From Dictyophora rubrovolvata (Eukaryota; Basidiomycota; Agaricomycetes; Phallales; Phallaceae), in NCBI GenBank assembly GCA_029959195.1, contig CP114122.1:2232001-2296000 (forward strand): a stretch of DNA of 64,000 nt, in the 5' to 3' direction. Positions 1-10,044 of this stretch are shown in pieces. Numbering within the stretch: position 1 is the stretch's first letter; the number at the start of each line of letters is the position of its first letter. A program made the position numbers and the translations under genes. The notes under the pieces are model-generated. The model saw only the letters and a program-made list of their open reading frames with translations. It was not told where the DNA came from and did not search any database.

Positions 1-99
1 ACTCCCTTTTTCCTGCTAGCTCCTCCTGGCTCTCTTCAACAGGACGATCCTATTTGTCTAGTTCCATTGCACTTGGATCACGAGCAAGAACAAGCGTTG
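1..99 (+). pseudogene. 5' piece of an unidentified host coding exon, cut by a transposon
   Basis: Frame 1 is open through all 33 codons to base 99 and reads like real protein (TPFFLLAPPGSLQQDD near the start, ending HEQEQAL). It stops exactly where the transposon terminus begins. The same style of protein resumes at 8428 (WKTSQSPRSVEIFL). I infer one exon split by the insertion. The gene begins outside the window. No function is recognised. Confidence 0.6.
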
Positions 100-400
100 T
101 GTCGCAAAAATCGACAGGGCCGGATCAGGCCTGATCCGGCCATCAGGCCTCGTCAGAACGGGGATACCTGACGGAACCTTGAACGGCCGGATAGGGTTCA
201 AGACTTACATCTAGATAGTCAGGACTGGTCAGGATGATCGGGATGATCAGGCCTTGATCAGAAACCCTGTGCTTGATCAGGACTATCAGGAGATGGTCAA
301 GAATTCGAGTGAGGATCAGGAAACTCCTGTCAGGATCTGGGCAGGGTTTACCAATCGGGATGACGTCGAGCAGATTGGGACATGTATACCAGATTAGGTT
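100..400. repeat. Left terminal and subterminal repeats of the transposon
   Basis: It starts with the 14-bp terminal repeat. The next 280 bases contain many copies of GATCAGG, TCAGGCC and TCAGGA in both orientations, including the near-palindrome GGATCAGGCCTGATCC. Such arrays are typical transposase-binding subterminal regions in CACTA-like elements. The open frame on the minus strand here is low-complexity and is not a gene. Confidence 0.7.
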
Positions 401-958
401 TTTTAATTCCCGACTCACATGCCATTAAATAGCAAATGCATGCAAAACAACATCCAATTTTTATTATTTATTTGTAATTAAATTTTCAGATTATTTATTA
501 ACTAAGAATCACTAAGTAAATGCTACGGGCTTCACGGCCAATGTCGAAAGTACAAGTCTAAAAAAATTGGACGTAATCTGGGAAAAATGAAAGTGAAATC
601 CTTACTTTTTAGCCTGGAATGCCACGGTCATAACATGACTTCAGAAAGGGCTTGTTCTTGCAATAGTAGTAGCAACAAGCAGGACGACCACGTTGAGATT
701 AGAAACACCCCATGATTATCTGCAATTGCAAATGTCCACTGAGGTAAGTTTGCCAAAAAAAACCACTTACTTTTATGCGACTTTGCTGTGGTCCTGCACT
801 CATAGGTCAAAATAGTGTGGGAGTCTTGGATAGACACTTACGGCTGCACCCAAATGGTGGAAAGGGAAAAAGAACTGTCTCGTAGGCATTACATCCCCGT
901 TGCTCTTATATGTGAGCCTATATGCCTTAGTAATCTGTTGCTACTTGAGTATCCCTGC

Positions 959-1616
959 ATGCCACGAAACATGCAACCGGGAATTGCAGGCCGTTCACTA
1001 CCACCTTTTTCCTCCCGTCTTTCACTCACAACATCACATAAAGTTAAAATTGCCATGCTCTCTGGCTCTGAAACAGAACCAGACTTCGACTCAGAAACAG
1101 GTCTTCCATTCCCAGACCAGAAAAAAACCGTAAGTAATTTTACACATGTTGATTATTAATAGCTTGGAGAACTTAGGCCGTGATGCTCTTTAGGATCCAA
1201 CTCAACGTATGGTGACTGATGTGTGTGCAGGCTTTGAACAGGTTTTGAACTGTGTTCGACTAAACGTAGATCTTGACATTTTAATTGATGAAATCCGGGC
1301 TGTCAAGAATGAGGTTAGAGCTGTGAGGACGGAGGTTAAAGGGCTGAGGAACGAGTTGCGGGCAGTTAGGGAAGACGTGACGGAAATAAGGACAACACAA
1401 AAAGTGATCTTTAGGTTGTCTGAGGTGACAAAGGAAGAAATAAGACAGTTAAAGATGTCGCAAAGAGACATGCTTAGGGTGTGTGAGGCGACAAAGGAAG
1501 AAGTGGAAGGAGGAAAGAATTATCAAAGGGCTTCGGTGGTGGAGATGCATAGTGTTTTTCAGGCTTGTGTTCAAGGGTTTGCGAATATTGCTGATGTATT
1601 AGAAAATAAGCCCTAA
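959..1616 (+). CDS. Transposon accessory gene: coiled-coil protein of unknown function
   Basis: Two exons joined across a 65-nt GT-AG intron (about 1129-1193). The first in-frame ATG giving a plausible N-terminus is at 959, because the frame upstream has no ATG. The protein has an acidic stretch (ETEPDFDSETG) followed by a long heptad-like helix rich in E, R, V and L (VKNEVRAVRTEVKGLRNEL), typical of an oligomerising coiled coil. It lies wholly inside the Plavaka element, in the same orientation as the transposase. CACTA-like elements often carry a second protein that helps the transposase, but I do not recognise this one and its role is inferred from position only. Confidence 0.55.
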
Positions 1617-1670
1617 TTAAAAACAGTTTATTTATTGTTTCTATATTAAAGGGTCTAAACATTGAATTTT

Positions 1671-4218
1671 TCAACGCGTCCTAGTCCGAACACTGCGGCG
1701 AAGTGGTTGGCTAGGTCTTCGAGGTTGGTTGTCATCTGTTTCATTGTTGCTTTGAGTGGCATTGTGCTTTTGGATGACCTGTGTCCTCTTGCGTTTGGAC
1801 ATTTTTGGTTGACTCGTCTGAGGTGGTGGGTGATGGGAATATGAGATATTACTAGTATCTGTTAAAGGCGATGAACAATCGCCAGGAATTTTGGGGGTGG
1901 TCGGAGTGAAATACTGCATTAATCCAGTATCCGTTAGCTTAACAATTTGATACAAGTCAACAACAGATACCATTCTTGGCGCAGTGGCTTGGGTCTCGTG
2001 TTCTTGACTATAACCAGCAGATGCATCCTGAGATACAGCTGGAGCTGGTGTGTGTCGAGTGGACACATTCTGAGTTCCAGTTTGAGCAGGTGTATTGGTT
2101 CGAGTCCACAAGTTCCGAGGTCCAGTTTGAGCAGGCCTGAGTGTGTTTTGAGCAGGAGTGTTAGTTCGAGTCCATGTGTTCCAAGGAGGCCCGGGTGTGT
2201 TTTGAGGAGTTTGAGTGGGAGTGTGGGTTCGAGCAGATGCATTCTGAGATCCAGTTTGAGCAGGAGTGTTGGTTCGAGTCCATGTATCCCGAGGTCCAGT
2301 TTGAGCAGGCCTGAGTGTGTTTTGAGTAGTTTGGGCGGGAGTGTTAGTTTGAGTCCATGTGTTCCAAGGAGGCCCGGGTGTGTTTTGAGGAGTTTGAGCG
2401 GGAGTGTGGGTTCGAGCAGACACATTCCGAGATCCAGTTTGAGCGGGAGTGTTGGTTCGAGTCCATGTATCCCAAGGTCCCATTCGAGCAGGCCCAGGTG
2501 TGTTTTGAATAGTTTGGGCGGGAGTATTGGTTCGAGCCCATGTGTTTCAAGATTCAGTTTGAGCAGGTGTGTGAATTCGGGTTGATGCGTGCTGAAATCC
2601 AGTTTGAGCGGGTATGTTGGTTTGGGTTTGACTGGATGTGTTTGGGAATCCAGTTTGGGAAAACTCATCACCTCCGTCAGCATCCCACTCTGGAGGACTT
2701 CTGGGTTCTTCAGGGGATGTAATTGAATGTGTCGCAGGAGGTTCATGCTCATGGGTGGCGCTGTCTACACACCGGGTTTCTCTATGGGTTGGAATATTTG
2801 CTACATGCAATTCTTGATCTGAAACGTCTTGTTCATTGACATCTTCTTCCGCACTCAGCCCAGCCAGGAGTCCATCCAAGTTTTCATCATCGGAGGCCGG
2901 CGGGGTAGTAGTACTCGCAGAGGCAGGGTCTGTGGTGCCGGGATAGAATATCTCATTCCAGACCTTGAAGACATCAAGTACATGAGGCTGTTTATTATAC
3001 AAGCCTTTGTGAAGATACTTCGAGTAATAGTCATAATCTCGCTGGTAGGTGATTCCCGTGATTGGGCCGTGTGACAGTAAACTCTTGTCAGACGATGCCA
3101 TATAGCGTGCCTTGTGAAAGATTTGAGTTCAACATATTGGGATTAAATCATACAAACCTACCAGAATCGCTGCCGCAGCAATTGCTCCAGGCGTGATACA
3201 TCGAATAGCCCACTTTGACTCTAGGGTTACATGCCGCTCCTTCTTGGTCACATGCCCTTCTGGGAGACCTTTGAGAGAGCCAACACCACGTACAAGGGCT
3301 GAATACGTCTAATTTTAATGTAAATACAGTTGCTGAGAAAGGGCGATGATTTAGCACTTACTCTCATCAATATGGGATGGCGAAAGATAGTCCAGTCTTT
3401 GCCGGTTTCATTGAGGTCTTCAGCATATAAGATGGGTGACAGGGTGTGGTAAACATCTTTCCCATCTTTTTGCCCAGCAAATCCAATGAGCTTTTTGAAG
3501 GATGCGCTGCGGGAGGTCTCATCGTTAAAAACTTCATTGGAGCATTGGAGAATCAAAGGTCCTGCTTCACGAACCCGACCGGCAGCATTCGATCTTTGTT
3601 GTGTCATCTCACACATAAACTAAAAACATATTAGCAATGCCTAAGTCAGAGCATTTCACTCACCTGCTTAAAAAACGGCTCACCGCTGATGTCGGGGTGC
3701 AATATTGAAGGGACAGTAGCTAGCAGGTCAGACAGTAATCCCTGCTGTTGCATGTCTGGGGAGTGGTAATGGTTCCTCGGCACATATAACGGGTCACTCT
3801 CTAGCCCAAATATCTGACTTTCTGAGGGTTTGATCCAGAAGGCAGACATATAGGTGAATTGTCTCACCACGCGCTTGACTTTGTTACGGGTAACTGTGTT
3901 ACTGATAAACATGTTTTTGTTCTTCTTCATCTGCTTATCATCTTCCAGCACTTCAGCAGGCAACCGCTGGTTCGGATGCGCCGGAAGTTGATGGTTCAAG
4001 ACATTGGCCATCTCCTTATCTTTGGTGGTCAGCTGTACAGTTAGTTGATTGATTTCGGCTTGTTGTCTCCTGAGAATCTTGAACTGGATATGAATCATAT
4101 TTTCAAAAAGGTCAAAAAGGTCGATACGACCTACCTGTTTGTATGTTCGGATAGACGTGTCTGATTCATCACTGGGATCATCCGGCGGACCATCAGAATC
4201 ATGACAGGCCCTAACCAT
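1671..4218 (-). pseudogene. Transposon accessory gene 2, uncharacterised Agaricomycete protein with an internal stop
   Basis: Likely start at 4218 (MVRACHDSDG). The exons join cleanly: a 51-nt intron follows TYKQ, then a coiled-coil segment (QAEINQLTVQLTTKDKEM), then exons around 3616-3360 and 3308-3174, then the long last exon from about 3110. The central part (ALVRGVGSLKG, RCITPGAIAAAAIL, then an aromatic-rich DYDYYSKYL region) resembles uncharacterised proteins I associate with Agaricomycete transposon neighbourhoods; I cannot name the family securely. The last third is a Thr/Pro/Gln-rich repeat array ending in a basic tail (SKRKRT, RRSVRTRTR), probably nuclear. A single in-frame TGA at about 2547 interrupts the array, so the product would be truncated unless the stop is read through or spliced out. 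It runs opposite to the transposase. Confidence 0.6.
2100..2640 (-). repeat. Tandem minisatellite coding for a TNTPAQT-type repeat
   Basis: The segment is built from short units whose minus-strand translation repeats TRTNTPAQT followed by 4-10 variable residues. There is a higher-order period of about 183 bp: 2158-2340 and 2341-2521 align along their whole length with scattered substitutions. The period is a multiple of 3, so copy number can change without shifting the frame. It lies in the last exon of the minus-strand accessory gene. Confidence 0.75.
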
Positions 4219-4808
4219 GGGGATACTGAAAGATAGCGCAGGTCGCAAAAGACGAAACTCAACGAGGAGAATGGGAGGAGTAATGCGTGTTAAAAGATGA
4301 TAGAGAATGAGATCCATGCAAGTATAAGTACTTCGCTCCAGCATGACATAAGATGTCATGACAACGGATTGAAGTAAAAATATATTTTTCGTATGATCGA
4401 AAAGACAGAGATAGAGCCGGTTGGGATGTGGTGGCATTGAAAGGCAAGGAACGGGTGTCTGATCAAGGGCACGGGTATAGATCTGAGAGGTAAGATGTCG
4501 GCCGAATCTCCCAGGGCTAGAGACTCACCAGATCAATATAGACATGTCTCCTCATAGTTTGCCAGATATCCCTGTGAGAGACTGTATGACCGAGGAGAAG
4601 AGAGATGACCCAGCACATGCTTGCAAACCGCGAAGTATCAAGTGGCAGAGTGACATTAATCTCAAAGTTCACCGACTGTCACACATGTCACACTGGCTGC
4701 TCTCCATGAAGTTTGCCGGCGCAATGGATATGATCTCAAGTTTATAATAAAGGTATGTCTCATTCATTCATTGTAATTCAGAGTGATTTATGTGGTGTAA
4801 ATACAGAC

Positions 4809-7800
4809 ATGTGGATTGACAAGCCACGTGATGTCCAACTACAAAATGATGAAACTTGGTGCGGCATATGTGCACAAGTCAGGAAGAGACGTCGGATTGA
4901 CAAGCACATTGAAAGCTGTCGGTACCAAACCATTGAATCACCTGCATCACAAGCAAGGCAATCATCCCATGCTGATGCTGATTCTCATGTTGCTGATTCA
5001 GCGTTCCCCTCAGCCCCAGATGAAGGACCAGGTATGGCCGATTCAAATGCCTGTGTATTGCCCAATTGACCATTTTTATAGATGAACCTGAGTATGAAGG
5101 AGGACCCGAGTCTGAAGAAGAATTCGAGTCTGAAGAAGAAGCTTCTAATCCGCATCAAGGCAGTGCGCCGGCAAGTAATAGCCCACAGGAGTTTATACAG
5201 GTCATTCCCCATCCAGACAGTGGAATGCCCCCCAGCACAATTGTCTTGGATGAACCCAATCCACCACACGCGTCACCACAACATCATCCTACATCTAGCC
5301 TCTATGATAGCCAGCCTTGGGCTCCCTTCCGAACGCGAGCTGATTTTGAGTTTTGTCGTACAATGGTCACCAAAGCACTTGACCGAGAGACGATAGAAAC
5401 ATTGTTGGCAGGATTCAACGGCCGGTGGGCAAAGGAGAGCGATATAACTATCCGGAACTACAAAGAATATCAGCAGTGTTTGTCTGCTGCTCGCAAATTT
5501 GGTGTTCAAGTAAGTATGCATCAGTCGCCTCCCTGCGGGATTTCATCTTGACATAAACGCTCGAAGTTTCAGGAAGCAACAGTGGTACATAACTTCAAGG
5601 GCAAAGATTACACATTCACCTTTCAATACCGCGACCCATGGCGATGTGTATTAGACTGGGTCACTGATCCGACATTAGCAGAATCAATCTCTTGGTATCC
5701 TGTTGAGAAGTGGCTATATCACGAGGGTCGAATTACTCGGTTATATGATGAACTTAATACTGGTGAGCGTTGGTGGGAAATTCAGGTAAATATCCACTGG
5801 TTGTAAGTTCCAGCTCATGCAATGATCTGTGACTTCACCAGGAATCTCTGCCCAAAGACGATGAACATCCGCATTGTTTCCTTCCACTGCACTTGTGGCT
5901 CGATAAAAGCAGTGTAGCGAAGACCGTCACCAAACATCCTATAATACTCCGGGCTGGCTTCCTCCCAAGCGCCATTCGCAACAGCTCTGGGAATGGCGGA
6001 GGTGTCTTGATCGGGTACATGCCAATAGTAGGTCATTGTTTAGGTACTCACCTAATATGATATACCTGACATATTCCCAGATTACAGAAAACAATAGTTC
6101 GGCCGAAGAAGAAGATGATTCCATGACCTCCGTCGAGTTTGCGAGGTTCAAACGAGAAGTGTATCACAAGATTCACCATGTTATTTTCCGCACAATTCGC
6201 GAGCACTCTCATGACGGCGACACCGTCCCCTGTGGGGATGAAATCACCCGCATCTTACATCTGGGAATCTTTATCCACGCCATTGACAATGAGGAGGCAT
6301 GTTGTATATGTGGAACGCGTGGGGCGCAAGCCAATTACCCATGCCCACGTTGTTTAACTCATCGTCTCTCACTCACTCAACTAACGGCGTCACCCAACCT
6401 TCGGACTCAGGAACACATGAAAGCGATTTTCGAAGAAGCATCAATGCTCCCTGCCACTGCAGCTGAAAAGCTCCTCCGGGACTCAGGACTACATTTAGTC
6501 AAAGTAAGTATTTGTGCTCCTGAATCAATCTGAGATTGAAGCGTGTCCAGAATGCATTTTGGAGTATCGCCAACTCCGATCCATACTTCGCATATTCTTA
6601 TGATATGCTACATGCCATGGACTCCGGCGAATGGGGCAAACACCAGTGGGTGTTATTGACGGAGAAGATACTAAATGTGCACGATCTTAGGCAGCTTACT
6701 CTTAAGTAAGCATATTCAGTAACCAACATTCTCAATTTTGATTATTTCGCCCCTTTTAAGCATGCGGGAGATTCCCAGATGGCGCTCACTCAAGCATTTT
6801 AAACATGTCACGGGCGTAGATTTTGCGGACGGCAACAGCTATCGTGACATATTAAAGGTATGTATTCTATGGTTCGATAATGCAATGTACTTATAATTGT
6901 CAGTGCATTATATTTTGCTTAGTGAGCATACTTCCCGCAAAGTCACCAGTGATACATTGCTTCCGTACTTTGGCCGTCATCCGGAGTCTCGCCGTTCTCC
7001 GTCCTGTCTCCCGAGAACATATAGCGTATTTGATGGAGTGTCTCCCTACCTATGAAAAGTATTGCACGGTAAGTCCACCACCATGTCACTAATAATCGTG
7101 TACTAATTATTTAGGAATTAACACGACTTTACGGCAAAAACTACGCGTACCCGAAGCATCATGCCCTTGTCCATTTGCCCTTTGATTTGGAAATGAAGGG
7201 TTCAACGGACAACTATACCACACGGCCTGGTGAAGGATTTCAGCAAGAGGTGCAGCAAGCTTATGATCAGACAAATTTTCGTGACACAGAGGCACAGGTG
7301 CGCATCTACTTAACATAGATTCTCACAAAATGTTTATATACTCCCTCAGATGACTCGGATTGATGAGAATCAGGAGGCGATAGCCAGAATAACCCTGGCC
7401 GTGAATGAATATGACAAGGCTGAACAAGCGGCTGTTGAGGAGGAGACTAATAATGACGGGGACAAGCCGCCTCCAGCAGTAATAGGAGGTGATCATTGGA
7501 AGATGGGATCCCCGTTGCCCACGATTTCTGTGGAGCAGTGGGAGATAGATGCGACTGGGAGACGTCCTTTCAATCAGTTTGAGAGCCGGCTGAGGGTTTT
7601 TTTAACGGAATATTTACCCGACACTGAAGAGCCGTTAAATTCGTTCCAGGTACGCTTTCAATTGTTCAAATTGCCGTCCTAATAATATTTAGGTTAAACC
7701 TTATCAATGTATTTATCTGAAGTACCGCTCTCTAGAAAACTGGCAAGAAAAGGAAGACATCTTACGATGTAATCCGGAATTCTTTGGTCGACCCCGTTAT

Positions 7801-8133
7801 GACTGTGTTGTGATCAACACAGAGCCTATATCTTTCGGTCGTATTCACGCTCTATTTACCTACAAAAGTCCCTCTCGAAAATCTCATAATATCGCATTGA
7901 TAACATATTTAGAACCTTCATCATGGAAACCCAAAACGAAATGGGAGGGCTGTCAAGTCTTCAAAGAGTCCAATAAAGCCGAGTTCGTCTTTGCGAAATA
8001 CCTCATCCGCGGCTGCCACATGATCCCAGCATTCGACAAGTCAGGCAGAATTTTCTATCTCAACGATTTAGTGGACTCGGATGCTTTTCTTCGATTTTTC
8101 CTCAAGACACGGCTCTACCAGACAGATATATGA
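4809..8133 (+). CDS. Plavaka-type transposase
   Basis: About 11 exons and roughly 940 residues. The proposed start at 4809 gives MWIDKPRDVQ followed by a compact zinc-finger-like motif (WCGIC ... HIESC). An acidic linker precedes a region typical of Plavaka transposases: TRADFEFCRTM, then FQYRDPWRCVLDW, then HCFLPLHLWLDKS. Further hallmarks are a CCICGTRG ... YPCPRCLTH cysteine cluster (about 6300-6360), YDMLHAMDSGEWGKHQW (about 6600) and a C-terminal histidine-rich YPKHHALVHLPFD stretch followed by TRPGEGF. In known relatives this enzyme performs cut-and-paste transposition of CACTA-like elements by a DDE mechanism; I did not assign the catalytic acids individually. All junctions read as in-frame GT-AG introns with no stop codon, so the gene looks intact. 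An alternative start at 4755 precedes an in-frame break and is less likely. Confidence 0.85.
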
Positions 8134-8194
8134 CACAGCATGTATATATAGCGACGAATAAACAGTTTTTTAATCTGCATAGCTGGTACTGACA

Positions 8195-8426
8195 GTGCTT
8201 ACGAACTTGATAGTCGCGACCGGTATCCGTCAGTCCGTCAGCACCAAATCAGGCCGTCAGCCACCGTCAGGACCTTCGGGCTCGGTCAGTCTAGGGCTCT
8301 GCCAGTCACCGGCACTCGTGGCCCATCTCCATCAGCGACCATCAGTCGTCGTCAGTCGCCGTCAGGACCTTCAGGCTCCGTCAGATCGGGACCCTGCCAG
8401 ATCAGGCCCGAGCGATTTTTGCGACA
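8195..8426. repeat. Right terminal and subterminal repeats of the transposon
   Basis: The zone is dense in CCGTCAG and ATCAGG motifs (for example CCGTCAGTCCGTCAGC near 8228 and CCGTCAGACCTT-like spacings after it) and ends with the 14-bp terminal repeat at 8413-8426. It mirrors the left subterminal region in composition but not base for base. Confidence 0.7.
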
Positions 8427-8427
8427 A

Positions 8428-9428
8428 TGGAAGACCTCTCAAAGCCCGCGGAGCGTTGAGATATTCTTGAAGAACTTACAAAAAAAATACCCTTCCTCTG
8501 CTTATATTCTTTCACAGGTAGCGACCGCTCATCTTGAACTCGGAGACTTCAGAGGAACGCTGAAATTATATGAGAACGTATTGGAGTTGCTCAGAAAAGA
8601 AGGCCGTGAAGATCATGTTTTTACCAAGTTTATCAACAACTTGCTCATTGAGGTATCTTTTTTTATGTTGCTCTAGTGTAATATGTTCATTGACTGGACC
8701 TTTCTCGTGATAAAGACAATAGCCGGGAGGGAAGGTAAATACATCCTTTTTTATCTCGCAGAAAGTCTGTACTAATTAACTTCAGAAAAGCTTTGGGACA
8801 AACCTAGTATAAACGATTTCGGATTTTCCGCATATGACGCTCCGCACTCTGTCACTGCCTATACTTTCCATTCTGAATTTGACGACGAAGAATCTCGGGT
8901 TGCTCAGGGGGAGCTTTTGTCGAGGTTTAACACCCAAGACATTATTTCTATCGTAAGTAAATAAGTACGCGCATCTACTGTTTGACATTGATCAGGTGGT
9001 GGACGATGAAGACCTTTGTTTGTCGAAACACATCCTGGTTAAACATATAAAAATCGGCTTATGTATATGCGACGGGCACCGAACGAATATCAAAGACTGA
9101 AGGAGCAGCTCCATCCCAGCCAGGCCTCAATTTTATCCGACTTTTTAGCAGTGGGTTCAAGTTGGTCATTACTCATCTAACCACATAACCATACAAATTT
9201 TGTGATCGACAGGGAAATGATGCACTGACAAGAATGTTTAGTGCATCTTCGCGCCGTTTTGAAGGACTCGAGCCCAGATTTTGGAATTATGCGGGAACTA
9301 CTCGCCCCACAGCAAAAGCGTTGACAACAATGCGGGAACTGTTTTGCGCGAAAGAGGGGTTGTGGTTGTTCAACCCAAGGAATAGCGGCGAATACATTCT
9401 TATTCACAACATTATTACTAGTTGTTGA
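8428..9428 (+). pseudogene. 3' part of the interrupted host gene, TPR-like helical protein, frameshifted
   Basis: Reading resumes at 8428 with WKTSQSPRSVEIFLKNL and a helical stretch resembling a tetratricopeptide repeat (SSAYILSQVATAHLELGDF, GTLKLYENVLELL). Introns can be placed after LLIE, after a short TIAGRE exon and after FNTQDIISI. At about 9050 the frame that reads KHILVKHI must shift by one base to continue as MYMRRAPNEYQRLKEQL, so the gene looks broken here as well as by the transposon. A last exon reads ALTRMFSASSRRFEGLEPRF ... NPRNSGEYILIHN and stops at 9428. I do not recognise the family with confidence. It is probably a dead or dying gene. Confidence 0.55.
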
Positions 9429-10044
9429 GGAAGCTTGGAGAGAAGGAATCCGCTCTTCGGAACGTTGTCCTGGGGCATGATTTTTTGAACCCACATCGCT
9501 ACTAAGTATTCACATATTACCGGCCGTTTTACCCGTATCCATGGAGGTGATGCGCGCCGGTCAGAAGTACGAAGAGAAAGAAAGGAACCAGTGTCAGTGT
9601 GTGTCGATTCAGAAGGATGTTGTAACTTGTCGAATTTGTGCATTGAACCTCCGCGTGTAAGCTGTTCCCGACCTCATTAGAGGTTTCTAACCCCAAAAAT
9701 AAGCACTGTTAACAACAAATGTATCATTAACGTGATGTACAAGATACTATTTGCGCCATGTAGGGCACGTCATGAAACCTTAAGCTTCAAACAGGTGTAC
9801 ATTCGCAATGGTGTGGCTCGTAAATACTACTCTAGTACTCACTCCTGTCTTAGTTCAATTTCAGTGAGTGTTGAACGTCCAGCAATGTTTTCTTTTCAAA
9901 GAAGTAAAAAAGTACAATTACGAAGAGTACATGCAATTTCCATAACAAAATTGTTTCAAACATTAGACACACAACCTACACACACGCGAGATTTCCCCAC
10001 ATGCGGCGGCGCCGTGCACAAAAATTCATTTGCACACCCCGAGC
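9429..10044. other. Intergenic, no supported gene
   Basis: Only short open frames are present. A small plus-strand frame near 9540-9660 (MEVMRAGQKYEEKERNQ) could be a further remnant of the preceding broken gene but cannot be tied to it. The right end is the 3' flank of the GH3 gene. Confidence 0.5.

Larger units (their letters stand above)
100..8426 (+). mobile_element. Plavaka-type (CACTA/EnSpm superfamily) DNA transposon, apparently full length
   Basis: The left end at 100 reads TGTCGCAAAAATCG and the right end at 8413-8426 is its exact reverse complement, giving a 14-bp terminal inverted repeat. Subterminal zones at both ends are dense in short TCAGG/GATCAGG/CCGTCAG motifs, as expected for transposase binding sites in CACTA-like elements. 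Inside are a Plavaka-type transposase (4809-8133, +), a coiled-coil gene (959-1616, +) and a long repeat-containing gene (1671-4218, -). No clean target-site duplication is visible: the flanks are ...GCGTTG and ATGGAAG.... The transposase shows no stop or frameshift across its exons, so the element may still be autonomous. Confidence 0.85.

Noticed and set aside
143-418. Minus-strand open frame at the left transposon end
   Set aside because: It translates subterminal TCAGG-type repeats and has no protein-like features.
1934-2752. Long open frames in other frames of the minisatellite (both strands)
   Set aside because: Repeat DNA with a period that is a multiple of 3 keeps several frames open; only the frame continuing from the upstream exons is supported.
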